Source: Halomonas halocynthiae DSM 14573
Lineage (GTDB): Bacteria; Pseudomonadota; Gammaproteobacteria; Pseudomonadales; Halomonadaceae
NCBI RefSeq assembly: GCF_000425725.1
Contig: NZ_AUDZ01000017.1
Location: 1-64,000, forward strand
Length of the DNA stretch: 64,000 nucleotides
Reading direction: 5' to 3'
The notes under the pieces were generated by a model, which saw only the letters and a list, made by a program, of their open reading frames with translations, had not been told where the DNA came from and did not search any database. Shown here piece after piece: positions 45,925 through 55,809 of this stretch (positions are counted from its first letter, which is position 1; each line of letters opens with the position of its first letter). Made by a program: the position numbers and the translations under genes.

Positions 45925-46188
45925 TCAGTCTTCGATAGCAAGGTTCGCGCTGAAATCGGGACGCTGGCGAACCGGTGCGGCTTCCAATGGCTCGTTAAGC
46001 ACGGTGTGATCTACCAAGCCTGCAGCGATTTCGCGCAGTGCCACGACAGTCGACTTGTCGTTTTCCCATGGCACGAGAGCGTCGCGTGAACCGCGAGCCA
46101 GCTGGCGTGCACGATGGGTAGAGATCATCACCAGCTTGAAGCGGTTTTCGACGTTTTCTAGACAATCTTCGACGGTAACTCGCGCCAT
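45925..46188 (-). CDS. rpoZ: RNA polymerase omega subunit
   Basis: 87 residues from the Met at 46188 ([17 protein letters not shown]), the universal omega start; the open frame continues upstream without meaning. [16 protein letters not shown] and [15 protein letters not shown] are the conserved parts. It helps assemble RNA polymerase through the beta-prime subunit. Between gmk and spoT. Confidence 0.96.
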   Translation of the reverse strand: MARVTVEDCLENVENRFKLVMISTHRARQLARGSRDALVPWENDKSTVVALREIAAGLVDHTVLNEPLEAAPVRQRPDFSANLAIED

Positions 46189-46286
46189 GGGTGTATTCCT
46201 GAAAGAAATGAGGTGATAGCAGCGGCAATCCAGCACGTTACGCGCAGGGGCTTATGCTAATGAGTAGACCGCTTAGATTACTCGAC

Positions 46287-46958
<672 letters not shown>

Positions 46959-47102
46959 TCAGGCGAAAATGGGGCTAACGCATGAAAAGGCGGAGTATCG
47001 CATATTTCGCCGCTGACTCCAGCCGTCGTTGCTTCTCCTGGGCCTTGCGTGCTGCCATAATTTGCTCTTGCCTTGCCAATCACAACAGGACATGGAGTCA
47101 GT

Positions 47103-47774
47103 ATGGGCCAGATAATCTCGCCGCTGGTGGCGACACTGGTGCGCCTGTTTGCGCGCTTCATTACCGCGGTGCGCGGCATCTGGGATGGTGTCGCCCCAGT
47201 AGATAAGCAGCGTATCTATTATGCGAACCATGCCAGCCATGGCGACTTCATTCTGGTATGGACAGCACTGCCGCCACCCTTGCGGCGTCACACACGGCCG
47301 GTGGCAGGGGCCGATTACTGGCTGAATGGTCGGCTGCGTAGTTGGCTGATCCGCGATGTGTTTAAGGCCGTGCTGGTTGATCGCAATGCCGACACGCGCC
47401 AAGACGACCCCATCGAAACCATGAGCCAGGCGCTACACAGTGGCGACTCGTTGATTTTGTTTCCTGAAGGCACACGAAACCTTGGTGATCAGCCCCTGCA
47501 GCCGTTCAAAAGCGGGCTGTTTCACTTGGCCCAGGCATGCCCTGAGGTGGAGTTGGTGCCGGTGTGGATCGCAAACCTTAACCGCGTGATGCCCAAGGGG
47601 GAGTTTGTGCCCATTCCACTGATTTGTACCGTCACCTTCGGCGAGCCCGTCGCGCTTGAGAGCGGTGAAGACAAAGCGGCTTTTCTGGCTCGCGCGTCGT
47701 CAGCCCTTGAGAGGCTGAGCCCAGATTACGAACCTGCCGAGACTACGTTAGATTCAACAGAGAGCCCATCATGA
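47103..47774 (+). CDS. 1-acyl-glycerol-3-phosphate acyltransferase-like protein (PlsC family)
   Basis: 223 residues from the ATG at 47103 (GGAG upstream). Acyltransferase motif H43-x4-D48 in ANHASHGDFI, glycerophosphate-binding FPEGTRN, and later VPVWIANLNRVMP. N-terminal hydrophobic part is short. It should move an acyl group onto a lysophospholipid at the inner membrane. Its stop overlaps the start of the next gene (ATGA), so the three genes 47103-49403 form one tight operon. Confidence 0.82.
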   Translation: MGQIISPLVATLVRLFARFITAVRGIWDGVAPVDKQRIYYANHASHGDFILVWTALPPPLRRHTRPVAGADYWLNGRLRSWLIRDVFKAVLVDRNADTRQDDPIETMSQALHSGDSLILFPEGTRNLGDQPLQPFKSGLFHLAQACPEVELVPVWIANLNRVMPKGEFVPIPLICTVTFGEPVALESGEDKAAFLARASSALERLSPDYEPAETTLDSTESPS

Positions 47775-48721
47775 CCGCCTTACACCCTGATCTCTTTGCC
47801 TTGTTGTTTGGTATTGGCGCATTGCTGGTGACGGCGTCATTGATTGGTTATGTACTGCAGCGGCGCTACTCGCCTCGGGGTGACAATGCCGTGATTGAAA
47901 ACCTCAACCAGCGTATCCGCTCGTGGTGGATCATGGTGGCGTTGATGGCGCTGGCGTTTCTTGGCGGTAAAACAGGCGTGGTGATTCTATTTGCCTTTGC
48001 GTCTTTCTCGGCGCTGCGTGAGTTTGTCACGCTGGTTAATGCGCGTCGCGCCGACCATTGGGCATTGGCCGTGGCATTCTTTGTGATCGTGCCTGTGCAG
48101 TACTATTTTATCTGGATCGAGTACTACGGCATGTACTCGATTTTTATTCCAGTCTATGCGTTCTTGCTGCTACCGATACTGGCCACACTGCGCGGTGACA
48201 GTCAGGGGTTTTTGATACGCGTAGCGGAGGTGCAGTGGGCGCTGATGATCTGCGTATTTTGTGCCTCGCATGTGCCGGCGTTATTGAGCCTAGACATACC
48301 CGGTTATGAAAACCGCAATGTGTTGCTGATCGCCTTTTTGATCGTGGTCGTTCAGCTTAGCGATGTACTGCAGTATGTGTGGGGCAAGTTGCTTGGGCGG
48401 CGCAAAATTGCGCCTAGGCTGTCACCGTCTAAAACGGTTGAAGGCTTTGTAGGTGGCGTTGCCAGCGCGACTCTGGTGGGGGCAGGACTCGCCTGGATGA
48501 CACCGTTTGGCGTGCTGGCCTCAGCAGGATTGGCGCTAATGATAGCGTTTCTGGGCTTTTTGGGTGGGCTGGTGATGTCAGCGATTAAGCGTGATCGCGG
48601 CATCAAGGACTGGGGGCACTTGATTGAAGGGCATGGCGGCTTTATTGATCGTCTTGACTCGGTGGTGTTCTCTGCGCCAATTTTCTTTCATGTCGTGCGC
48701 TATTTCTGGTCGGTAACTTGA
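47771..48721 (+). CDS. Phosphatidate cytidylyltransferase-like protein (CdsA family)
   Basis: 316 residues with about eight membrane segments. The CdsA signature is near the end: SDVLQYVWGKLLGRRKIAPRLSPSKTVEG and DRGIKDWGHLIEGHGGFIDRLDS, with the metal-binding Asp residues. It would make CDP-diacylglycerol or a related CDP-lipid. Lying between a PlsC-like and a CDP-alcohol transferase gene, it seems to serve a dedicated lipid pathway rather than being the housekeeping cdsA, which is normally near uppS-dxr. The next gene starts one base after its stop. Confidence 0.85.
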   Translation: MTALHPDLFALLFGIGALLVTASLIGYVLQRRYSPRGDNAVIENLNQRIRSWWIMVALMALAFLGGKTGVVILFAFASFSALREFVTLVNARRADHWALAVAFFVIVPVQYYFIWIEYYGMYSIFIPVYAFLLLPILATLRGDSQGFLIRVAEVQWALMICVFCASHVPALLSLDIPGYENRNVLLIAFLIVVVQLSDVLQYVWGKLLGRRKIAPRLSPSKTVEGFVGGVASATLVGAGLAWMTPFGVLASAGLALMIAFLGFLGGLVMSAIKRDRGIKDWGHLIEGHGGFIDRLDSVVFSAPIFFHVVRYFWSVT

Positions 48722-48722
48722 T

Positions 48723-49403
48723 ATGACAATGAACAATGATCGACGTCCACTGGCCAGCCGCGACACCAGCTGGGCCCAAGCGATTGCACGTCGGCTGGCG
48801 GCAACATCACTCACCCCGGATCACGTCTCTCAACTGAGTATGCTGGCCGCCGCGATTGCTGGCGGTTGCTATCTGTTGGCTGGGCATAGTGAAGGCTGGG
48901 TGCGAGGGGCATGGCTGGTGCTGGCTGTGCTGGGTTGTCAGGGGCGGCTGTTATGTAATTTATTCGATGGCATGCTGGCTATCGAGTCGGGTAAGGCCTC
49001 TGCCGAAGGCGCGTTCTGGAATGAGGTGCCGGACCGTGTATCAGATACGTTGATTCTGGTCGCCGTTGGTTACGCCACTAGTGAGCCAGCGCTGGGTTGG
49101 GCTGCCGCTGCGCTGGCTATTCTGACCGCTTATGTGCGCGCTTTTGGCCAGGCCTGCGGGCAGGCCGCCGACTTTATTGGCCCCATGGCCAAGCCGCATC
49201 GTATGGCATTGTTGACGGGAGCCACCTTACTGAGTTTGTTTGCCCCATTATGGGATGGGCGTAACGAGCTGCTCCTCGCTGCGTTATGGCTGATTGCCAT
49301 TGGCAGCCTAGTGACGGCTTGGCGGCGTGGTCGGCGTTTACGCTTGGCTATGGCCAAGACTATGCCCAAGACTATGCCCCAAGACATCACAAAAGATGGC
49401 TGA
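48723..49403 (+). CDS. CDP-alcohol phosphatidyltransferase family protein
   Basis: 226 residues, about six membrane segments. The signature region is NLFDGMLAIESGKASAEGAFWNEVPDRVSD: Asp82-Gly83, then Gly96, Glu101, Asp104 and Asp108. It departs from the classic DGxxARx8Gx3Dx3D (no AR; Glu for the first late Asp), as I recall for a separate subfamily. It joins a CDP-linked lipid to an alcohol. The C-terminus has a short repeat, AKTMPKTMPQ, from a duplicated dozen bases. Product unknown. Confidence 0.8.
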   Translation: MTMNNDRRPLASRDTSWAQAIARRLAATSLTPDHVSQLSMLAAAIAGGCYLLAGHSEGWVRGAWLVLAVLGCQGRLLCNLFDGMLAIESGKASAEGAFWNEVPDRVSDTLILVAVGYATSEPALGWAAAALAILTAYVRAFGQACGQAADFIGPMAKPHRMALLTGATLLSLFAPLWDGRNELLLAALWLIAIGSLVTAWRRGRRLRLAMAKTMPKTMPQDITKDG

Positions 49404-49405
49404 CG

Positions 49406-50149
49406 TTAACGCTTGATGGCGAGCCAGCGGTCGTTGCCCTGTTGAATATCCTCCAACTCGACGCGGTAAGTTTTTGCTAGTTGTGATGAGTTAAGTACGT
49501 GATCGGGGTGGCCTGCGGCAATGCGCTGGCCCTGATCCATTAGCCATACTCGGTCGGCAAAGCGCAGTGCCAGGTTGATGTCGTGCAGCACGCACACCAC
49601 GGCCATGGCGTGTTGGCGCGTCAGGCGCTGCAATAGCCGCATCAGTGCCTGTTGATGGCCGATATCCAAAGCGCTGGTGGGTTCATCCAATAGCAGTAGC
49701 CGTGAGAGCCCTGATGTTTGGGCCAGTTGGCACAGTGCGCGCACGATCATCACGCGTTGCAGCTCACCTCCAGACAGCGTCGGCGCGAAGCGAGAAGATA
49801 GGTGCGCGATGTCCATTTCGTGCATCCAGTGGCGAGCCTCGGTCTCACTGGCACGGGCACCGAGCGTCGCCAGTTCTTTCACGCGCCAGTCAAAAACCGG
49901 CTGTTCACGCTGAGCGACGACTGCGCGTCGGGCCGCTAGCGTTTCGCGTTGCCAGTGAGTCAGGCTGATATTATCGAGACATACTTGCCCAGTGTGCGGG
50001 GCGCGAAAGCCGGAAAGCAAACTCAACAGCGTGCTCTTACCCGCGCCATTGGGGCCGACAATAGCTAAGAGCTCGCCAGGTCTGACTTGGTCACTAAAGG
50101 GGAGTAGTTCTGGCTGTTGTGTGAATCCGGCGTTATTTAGTGTCAGCAT
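49406..50149 (-). CDS. hmuV: Heme ABC transporter, ATP-binding protein
   Basis: 247 residues from the Met at 50149. Walker A GPNGAGKST, the Q-loop, the signature LSGGELQRVMIVRAL and Walker B RLLLLDEPTSALD are present. It powers heme import through HmuU. It overlaps the end of hmuU by seven bases and is the last gene of the heme operon. Confidence 0.93.
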   Translation of the reverse strand: MLTLNNAGFTQQPELLPFSDQVRPGELLAIVGPNGAGKSTLLSLLSGFRAPHTGQVCLDNISLTHWQRETLAARRAVVAQREQPVFDWRVKELATLGARASETEARHWMHEMDIAHLSSRFAPTLSGGELQRVMIVRALCQLAQTSGLSRLLLLDEPTSALDIGHQQALMRLLQRLTRQHAMAVVCVLHDINLALRFADRVWLMDQGQRIAAGHPDHVLNSSQLAKTYRVELEDIQQGNDRWLAIKR

Positions 50150-51168
50150 GACGGCCTGCCACGCATTAACAGCCATAGGAAATACGGGCCGCCAATCAAG
50201 CTGGTGAGTAGGCCGACGGGAAGTTCTGCGGGTGCTGCCAGGCTGCGTGCCAACGTATCAGCCAACACCAGTAATACGGCGCCACCAAGCATTGATGCAG
50301 GCAGCAGCAAGCGATGAGACGGCCCCAGCCAGAGACGCAGGCAGTGGGGCACCAGTAGACCAATAAAGCCGATGATACCCGCCAATGCGACGCTGATACC
50401 TACGCCTAGCGCTGTTGCCAGAACGACGCGCCGACGTAGCCGTGGCGCATCAAGGCCAGCGCCATGAGCCGTGAGTTCACCAAGCTGCAGCAGGTCCAGC
50501 TCGTGGCGGCTACGGTATAGCCCCCACAGTGCTAAGGGCGCGCAAATTAATAGGCCGATCACCGGTGGCCAAAGGGCATTGGCTAAGCTGCCCATGCCCC
50601 ATAGACTCAGTTGGCGCAGTTGTTCATCACTAGCCACAAAAGCCAGCACGCCGCCGCCGGCGCCAGCCAGCGTATTAATGGCCAGCCCCGCCAGTAACAG
50701 AGTGAACAAACTGCTGGCGCTTTGGCCTCTGGCGCCGATGAAGAACACGAGTAGCCCGACGACGAAGGCGCCACTGAAGCCAGCGAGGAACTGGCCATAC
50801 AAACCAAACGCGCTACTGCTACCACCGATCAGTACGATCCATAGCGCGACCGCTAGGCCTGCGCCGCTGGCCATGCCTAGCAGTGTGGGATCGGCCAGAG
50901 GGTTGCGAAACAACCCCTGCATGGCCGCTCCGCTGCCCGATAGCAGCATGCCGACGCATAGCCCGAGCATGACGCGTGGCACGCGTAGCTGCCACCAGAC
51001 CTGCCAGGCGTTCTGAGATGATTCTCCACGCAACATCGGTAAGGATATCCCTAGTGACCCACTTGATAGCGACCAGACCAGCGCGACGAGTAGAGCGCCC
51101 AATAGCAACTGGCAAGGGCCGAGCGGGTGTGGTTGCCAGCGATGCAGAGGGAGCGTGGAGGTTTTCAT
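50143..51168 (-). CDS. hmuU: Heme ABC transporter, permease
   Basis: 341 residues, FecCD family with about ten membrane segments; RVPRVMLGLCVGMLLSGSGAAMQGLFRNPLADPTLLGMASGAGL and IIGFIGLLVPHCLRLWLGPSH are family hallmarks, and the ATPase-coupling loop lies in the latter half. GGAGG precedes its start. It overlaps hmuT by four bases and hmuV by seven. Confidence 0.93.
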   Translation of the reverse strand: MKTSTLPLHRWQPHPLGPCQLLLGALLVALVWSLSSGSLGISLPMLRGESSQNAWQVWWQLRVPRVMLGLCVGMLLSGSGAAMQGLFRNPLADPTLLGMASGAGLAVALWIVLIGGSSSAFGLYGQFLAGFSGAFVVGLLVFFIGARGQSASSLFTLLLAGLAINTLAGAGGGVLAFVASDEQLRQLSLWGMGSLANALWPPVIGLLICAPLALWGLYRSRHELDLLQLGELTAHGAGLDAPRLRRRVVLATALGVGISVALAGIIGFIGLLVPHCLRLWLGPSHRLLLPASMLGGAVLLVLADTLARSLAAPAELPVGLLTSLIGGPYFLWLLMRGRPSC

Positions 51169-52130
51169 GGGGCCTCCGAGTGGTGGATATCGGACAATGC
51201 GCGGTGTAGATCGAGAAGTGCCTGTGGTGTGCGTGGCGTAACCCCCAGCAGTGCTACGCTATCGACGGTTACATAGTGTTTGGCGTTGCCCGCGGGCGTT
51301 AACGCTAGTCCTGGTAGCTGCCACAGCCCCTGTTCGCCGCCCAGCGCATTAAGGCCTGTCTCGGGGATGATCACTACCTCAGGCGCAGCGGGAACTAAGC
51401 CTTCGGCAGAGACCGGCTTATAGCCGTTAAAATCAGCAAAGGCATTGTTGGCACCGAGTAGATTGATAACACGGTCAGCGCTGGTGTCACGCCCACTCAC
51501 CATTGGTGTCATGCCGCCATGATGTAGCAGAAACATCACGTTGAGACCACGTAGCTCAGGTAAAGCCGCTACTTGGTGGTGTTTGGGTAACAGCCGGTCG
51601 ATCAGAACCTCGCCCTGACTGTCACGTTGAATGGCCGTGGCAATCTGGCGAATCTTGCTGTTGAGCTCGGCCTGCATTGACGGAGGTTCCGATGGCCGTT
51701 GAGCGCGCGGCAACTGGATATGCGTCAGGGTAACGCCGCTGGCTTCAACTTGCGCCAGCACTTCTTTGGGTCCAGCCGCATGGCTGGCGATAATTTTGTC
51801 TGGTTTGAGGCCCAGCACGCTTTCGCCCGACAGGTTGCGTAGATAGCCCACTGATGGCAGCTCGGTAAGTGTCGGCGGAAACGTCACGGTATCATCACGT
51901 GCGATCAGCTGATCTGCTGCGCCCAGTTCGGCGACGATCTCTGCTACATCGCCCCCCAACACCAGCAGGCGCGGTGTGTGGGAGTTGCTGAATGCGGTGC
52001 TGGCGGCAGTGGTATTCGCTATGGTCAGCAAATACAGGCTGAGCAGGGCGGTAAACGCTATGGCCAGAACGGGGCGTGGCTTCTTGGTCGTCATGGCACG
52101 CAATTGAGGCGATATGGCGCGATGTGGCAT
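51165..52130 (-). CDS. hmuT: Periplasmic heme-binding protein
   Basis: 321 residues, AAGGA upstream. A signal peptide follows a basic start (hydrophobic segment about 22-38). Type III binding-protein fold with RLLVLGGDVAEIVAELGAADQLIARDDT at the start, LPSVGYLRNLSGESVLGLKPDKIIAS and a C-terminal LLGVTPRTPQALLDLHRAL. The heme-ligand Tyr of HmuT/ShuT is probably in the DDTVTFPP-LPSVGY region. It passes heme from the outer membrane receptor to HmuUV. Confidence 0.9.
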   Translation of the reverse strand: MPHRAISPQLRAMTTKKPRPVLAIAFTALLSLYLLTIANTTAASTAFSNSHTPRLLVLGGDVAEIVAELGAADQLIARDDTVTFPPTLTELPSVGYLRNLSGESVLGLKPDKIIASHAAGPKEVLAQVEASGVTLTHIQLPRAQRPSEPPSMQAELNSKIRQIATAIQRDSQGEVLIDRLLPKHHQVAALPELRGLNVMFLLHHGGMTPMVSGRDTSADRVINLLGANNAFADFNGYKPVSAEGLVPAAPEVVIIPETGLNALGGEQGLWQLPGLALTPAGNAKHYVTVDSVALLGVTPRTPQALLDLHRALSDIHHSEAP

Positions 52131-52139
52131 GAGCAGTCC

Positions 52140-53183
52140 TTAAGCGGCTTGGTGAGAGTGGCCGAGCCGGGCCAGCAACATGCGCCAGTCGCTTGACTCC
52201 GTATTGCCCTCGCGGCGTTCGCCGTAGATTTGAAGTATCAGCTCGCCCTGGGCGTCAAATGCTTCAAGGCTGGTGACGCCACCGTCGCGGTTGGGTTTGT
52301 GTACCTCCCAGATACTCTTGATCGCGGCATCGTCCAGGTGAAGCGTTGTGTCTTCGGCGAACAGGTTGAGCCAGCCGCGCGCACGCACCGGCTTCGGAAC
52401 GGTGCCCGTGCGAATCTGTACGCAGCCGGGACTGCCCACAAACAGCATTATCGACTGCCCGCAGTCGGCGGCTTCGGTTAGCAGTTGCTCCACGCTATCT
52501 TTCGCTACGGCACGGGTAAAACGGCCTTCCATTAGTGTATTTGCCTGATGACGGGTCAATTGATACTGACGCAGCAGGCCAAAGAATTGATGTACGTCGC
52601 TGAGACTGGCCCAGTCATCAGCCAGCCCTGCTGGGGCTTGAGTTGGTGCAGCAACAGCGTCGGGCTTGGCTTGTCCGACAAACTCAGGGTGCTCCGTGGT
52701 GCCTTCGTCCCACAATGCTTGCCATGTTCCGGGGGCGGTAGCCGATAGGTTGAATACCTTATGTACGGCGCGTCCGTAGCGGTCAAACACCTGTAGGCTG
52801 AATCGCTCTCCTTCAGGTAGCGCATCACGAATCAAGCAGGCCCAGTACCAGTGGTTGAATAGCAGGCGCAAATCAAGACCGCCAGGGTCAAGCATTAAGC
52901 CGGCGTGATCACCGCCTTGAAGGTGTGGGTAGCCGCCTTTTTGTTCAAGAACGGCATGGCGCGAGCGGGTCAGTGCTTTGACGCGGCCAAGGCTGGCAAA
53001 ACGTGCGGCTAACGCTTGGGGTGACAGGTTGATGGTGACAACATCTTCACCTAGGCGGGCGGCCTGTAATGCGCCCTCGCTGATGCCCAAACGCTCGGCC
53101 AGTATAATGGCTGGCGTGGCTGGTGAGCTTGACCGCAGCGAACGAAAGGCGTCGAGAATGGCAATACGGCTGTCGTCAGTCAT
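52140..53183 (-). CDS. hmuS: Heme-degrading/heme-chaperone protein HmuS
   Basis: 347 residues from the Met at 53183, with GGTAGGAG before it. Two similar halves of the HemS/ChuX fold (about 1-165 and 185-347). RMERLGIS-type start, DHAGLMLDPGGLDLRLLFNHWYWACL and the C-terminal QIYGERREGN are conserved. It takes heme in the cytoplasm for storage or breakdown. Second gene after the receptor, in the hemP-hmuRSTUV order. Confidence 0.9.
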   Translation of the reverse strand: MTDDSRIAILDAFRSLRSSSPATPAIILAERLGISEGALQAARLGEDVVTINLSPQALAARFASLGRVKALTRSRHAVLEQKGGYPHLQGGDHAGLMLDPGGLDLRLLFNHWYWACLIRDALPEGERFSLQVFDRYGRAVHKVFNLSATAPGTWQALWDEGTTEHPEFVGQAKPDAVAAPTQAPAGLADDWASLSDVHQFFGLLRQYQLTRHQANTLMEGRFTRAVAKDSVEQLLTEAADCGQSIMLFVGSPGCVQIRTGTVPKPVRARGWLNLFAEDTTLHLDDAAIKSIWEVHKPNRDGGVTSLEAFDAQGELILQIYGERREGNTESSDWRMLLARLGHSHQAA

Positions 53184-53194
53184 AAAAATATCTC

Positions 53195-55222
53195 CTACCA
53201 CTGATAGCTGAAGTTGGCGAGTAAGTTGCGTCCGCTGCCAAGGCTACCGTCGGGCCGGTACCAGACCTGATCGGCCAAGTTGGCTAGGCGCAGCGAGGCG
53301 GTGAAAGCTGGCGTTGCCTGCCAGCCAAGGTGCAGGTCGTTGAGTCCGTAGCCGGGTAAGCGGCCTGCATCGGTTTTGTCGAATGACTGGGCGAAACGGC
53401 CGCGCCAACCAAGGGTCAGGTTGGCGTCGGCGACGTGCCAGTCCACGCCTAATGTGGCTTCGAGAGGTGTCTGGTTTTGTAGCCCCTCATCGGTTGCGCG
53501 GTCGCGGCCTGATACCTCAGACACGCCTGCTGAGGCACTTAGCGCAGTAATGGCCTCAGGCTGCCAGCCGAGGCGTAGGTCATAGCCCCATAGCTTGGCA
53601 CGCGAGACGTTGACGGCTTGCGTGGTGCCTGCCATTAGGTCGACGTCGGAATCGATGAAATCGTTGGCGTCGGTGTCGAAGTAGCTAGCGCGTAGCGACC
53701 AGTCGTTTATTTGCCAGTTGAAGCCGCTTTCCCAGGTTTTGCTGGTTTCAGGTTTGAGGCCTGGGTTGGGAACCCAGAAATTGTCTGGCGCGCAGAAAAA
53801 AGGCCCCGCACAAAAACCAGAGAAGTGGCGCTCATCGGCGTACAACTCGCTTAAGGTTGGTGCGCGGAATGCTTCGGCATAGCCGGTGTAGAGCATTAGG
53901 TGGCTACTTGGCCGCCATGAGAGACGCACTTTGGGTGACGCATGGTCATGCTTGCTTTCGCGGTGGGTTCCGTTCCTGGCGCGATAGCGGTCGTATCGAA
54001 CGCCTAGGCCAAGATCAAACTCACCCGCGCCACCATTGCTTATGTAGTCGCCTGCAGTCAGCGTATCGTCTACATAGAGCGCGGCGGTATCGATATCGGC
54101 ATCAGGAAAGCCAGAAGCGGAACCGCCAGGCCTCTGTTCGGCGCGCTCCAGCTCGGCGCCGAAGGAGAGTGTCTGAGCGAGCCAGCCATGGTTGAGATGA
54201 TGATAGCCGTCGCTTTGCAGGCCATAACGAGTCAGGGTGCGTGAGCTGTCTTCACTGTCGATATCTTGTCGGCTTAGGCTCAAACGGTTGTCGATTCGGC
54301 TTGTTGCGGCAGGCTGCCAGCGGTGTAGCAGCTGAACGTTATCGCTTTTGACATCACGGTCGACCAAGCCGCTGTCGTCCTCAGCAACCAGTAGCTCGGG
54401 GTTGGCGGGTTGATGTGCGCGCTCATCATAGTGCTGCCAGCTGGCACTTAGCTGATGATCTTCGGCCAACTGCAAACTGCCTTTGGCTAACAGGCTGCGT
54501 AAGCTGGCATCGTCTTTGGCCTCTTGCCCTCCGGCGCGACGGATATCACCCGAGTTGCTGTAGCCCAGCGATACCAATCCCTGGCGCTTACCGACGCCAA
54601 CACCCTGGCGACCAAATAATGTCACTTGGGCGCCTGACTCTCTGGCGGCGCTGGCGGCCGATGCACTTAGTCGCACACCGCCGTTTTCACCAGCTGCCAG
54701 CAAGTCGTCGGCATCTATCGTCGAAAGGCTGACCACGCCACCCATCGCATTGCTTCCGTAAAAGCTAGACAGTGCCCCGCGAGCAATTTGAATCTCTTTT
54801 ATCAGCGCTGGGTCGGCAAAATAATTGCCGATATGGCCGGTGTTGATATCCTGGCGAACACCGTCGAGGCGTACCTGCACGCCATTTTTGCCAAATCCGC
54901 GCATGCTCAGAAACTGTCCATTACGTCGGCCACTGCCGCTAACGTGTATGCCGGGTTGTTGAGACAGCGCGTCTTCCCAGCGTGTTGCCGTAGCGAGTTC
55001 TGGGTCGCTGCGATCAATCACATCAATAATCATGGGCGTTCGATACACGTCGCCAGGGTGTCGGGTGCCGGTGACCAAAATGTCCGGCTGGGGGGTGCTG
55101 GCAAGAGCGGTAGAGGTGCTACTGCTAGGAGCAGAGGCCGGAGTATCAGCAAAGGCGGTAGGCAGAAAAGTGGCGCAGTACATCAGAGCCAGCCACCCAG
55201 TGCCGTGAAACGTGACGTTCAT
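53195..55222 (-). CDS. hmuR: TonB-dependent heme/hemoglobin receptor
   Basis: 675 residues. Signal peptide to about A25, a plug domain (QPDILVTGTRHPGDV as TonB-box region; GSGRRNGQFLSMRGFGKNGVQVRLDGVRQD; ARGALSSFYGSNAMGGVVSL), then a 22-strand barrel ending with aromatic W. The FRAP and NPxL boxes that hold the heme-binding His region are seen as EAFRAPTLSELYADERHF and NPGLKPETSKTWE. Cys residues in FSGFCAGPFFCAP may form an external-loop disulfide. It imports heme across the outer membrane. Confidence 0.9.
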   Translation of the reverse strand: MNVTFHGTGWLALMYCATFLPTAFADTPASAPSSSTSTALASTPQPDILVTGTRHPGDVYRTPMIIDVIDRSDPELATATRWEDALSQQPGIHVSGSGRRNGQFLSMRGFGKNGVQVRLDGVRQDINTGHIGNYFADPALIKEIQIARGALSSFYGSNAMGGVVSLSTIDADDLLAAGENGGVRLSASAASAARESGAQVTLFGRQGVGVGKRQGLVSLGYSNSGDIRRAGGQEAKDDASLRSLLAKGSLQLAEDHQLSASWQHYDERAHQPANPELLVAEDDSGLVDRDVKSDNVQLLHRWQPAATSRIDNRLSLSRQDIDSEDSSRTLTRYGLQSDGYHHLNHGWLAQTLSFGAELERAEQRPGGSASGFPDADIDTAALYVDDTLTAGDYISNGGAGEFDLGLGVRYDRYRARNGTHRESKHDHASPKVRLSWRPSSHLMLYTGYAEAFRAPTLSELYADERHFSGFCAGPFFCAPDNFWVPNPGLKPETSKTWESGFNWQINDWSLRASYFDTDANDFIDSDVDLMAGTTQAVNVSRAKLWGYDLRLGWQPEAITALSASAGVSEVSGRDRATDEGLQNQTPLEATLGVDWHVADANLTLGWRGRFAQSFDKTDAGRLPGYGLNDLHLGWQATPAFTASLRLANLADQVWYRPDGSLGSGRNLLANFSYQW

Positions 55223-55350
55223 CGGTTAGGTATCCAATTAAGGTTTTTGGCTGGCTAGGGCGTTACCCGGGCTGGCGTGGTGTTATTTAGTGAGGCGCGT
55301 TTGATGTTGCTAATAGCGCTGGCTGAAACAGCGGTCAGCCCCTGAGAAGC

Positions 55351-55542
55351 TCAGCTGGTCAGAATTAATCGATCATTCCGTGTGCGGCGCAGTTGATAAC
55401 AACGCCCGTTATGTTCAATGACCAGCAGGCCCGTGTTACCGAGTAAGGAATGGCTCGTGACCGTGTCGCCGTCAATGGCGAGGTAGCGCTGTCGAGAGGA
55501 GAGGGTGACAGGCCTATCGTCAGGATGAGGTGTCGAACTCAT
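55351..55542 (-). CDS. hemP: Hemin uptake protein HemP
   Basis: 63 residues from the Met at 55542 (four codons longer if the upstream ATG is used). The HemP domain is the C-terminal LLGNTGLLVIEHNGRCYQLRRT. HemP/HmuP acts with Fur to control heme receptor expression in several beta- and gammaproteobacteria. It heads the heme operon, 128 bases before hmuR, and a Fur-like box overlaps its start. Confidence 0.85.
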   Translation of the reverse strand: MSSTPHPDDRPVTLSSRQRYLAIDGDTVTSHSLLGNTGLLVIEHNGRCYQLRRTRNDRLILTS

Positions 55543-55558
55543 AATGATAACCATGCGC
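55540..55558. promoter_or_regulatory. Fur-like box at the start of hemP
   Basis: CATAATGATAACCATGCGC matches 14 of 19 positions of GATAATGATAATCATTATC, with the left two hexamers nearly perfect. It overlaps both possible hemP start codons, so bound Fur would block transcription or initiation. Iron control of the operon is expected. Confidence 0.55.
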
Positions 55559-55809
55559 TAATAGAAATTGTTTTCAAATGGTATGTTTTTTTGTTTGGTT
55601 CTTCAAGTACGACGTTCGAGTAACAACGTTTGAGTCACACAGTTTCAGGCAAGATATGCCTTGCAAATATCGTCGAGCGCAGGTGCTGAGAGCCTGATAC
55701 TATGGCGGTTTAACAACTTATTATGATCGGCTGAGCGGTGCAGCAGGCCTTGTGATGAGGGCTGGCCATCGCCGTCGAGTTTTGCTGCTGACTGCGATAG
55801 GAGTTTTTC

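Noticed and set aside
49340..49395. Short repeat AAGACTATGCCC near the end of the CDP-alcohol transferase gene
   Set aside because: Two in-frame copies coding for KTMP; too short and too few to be more than a small tail duplication, so noted only in the gene entry.
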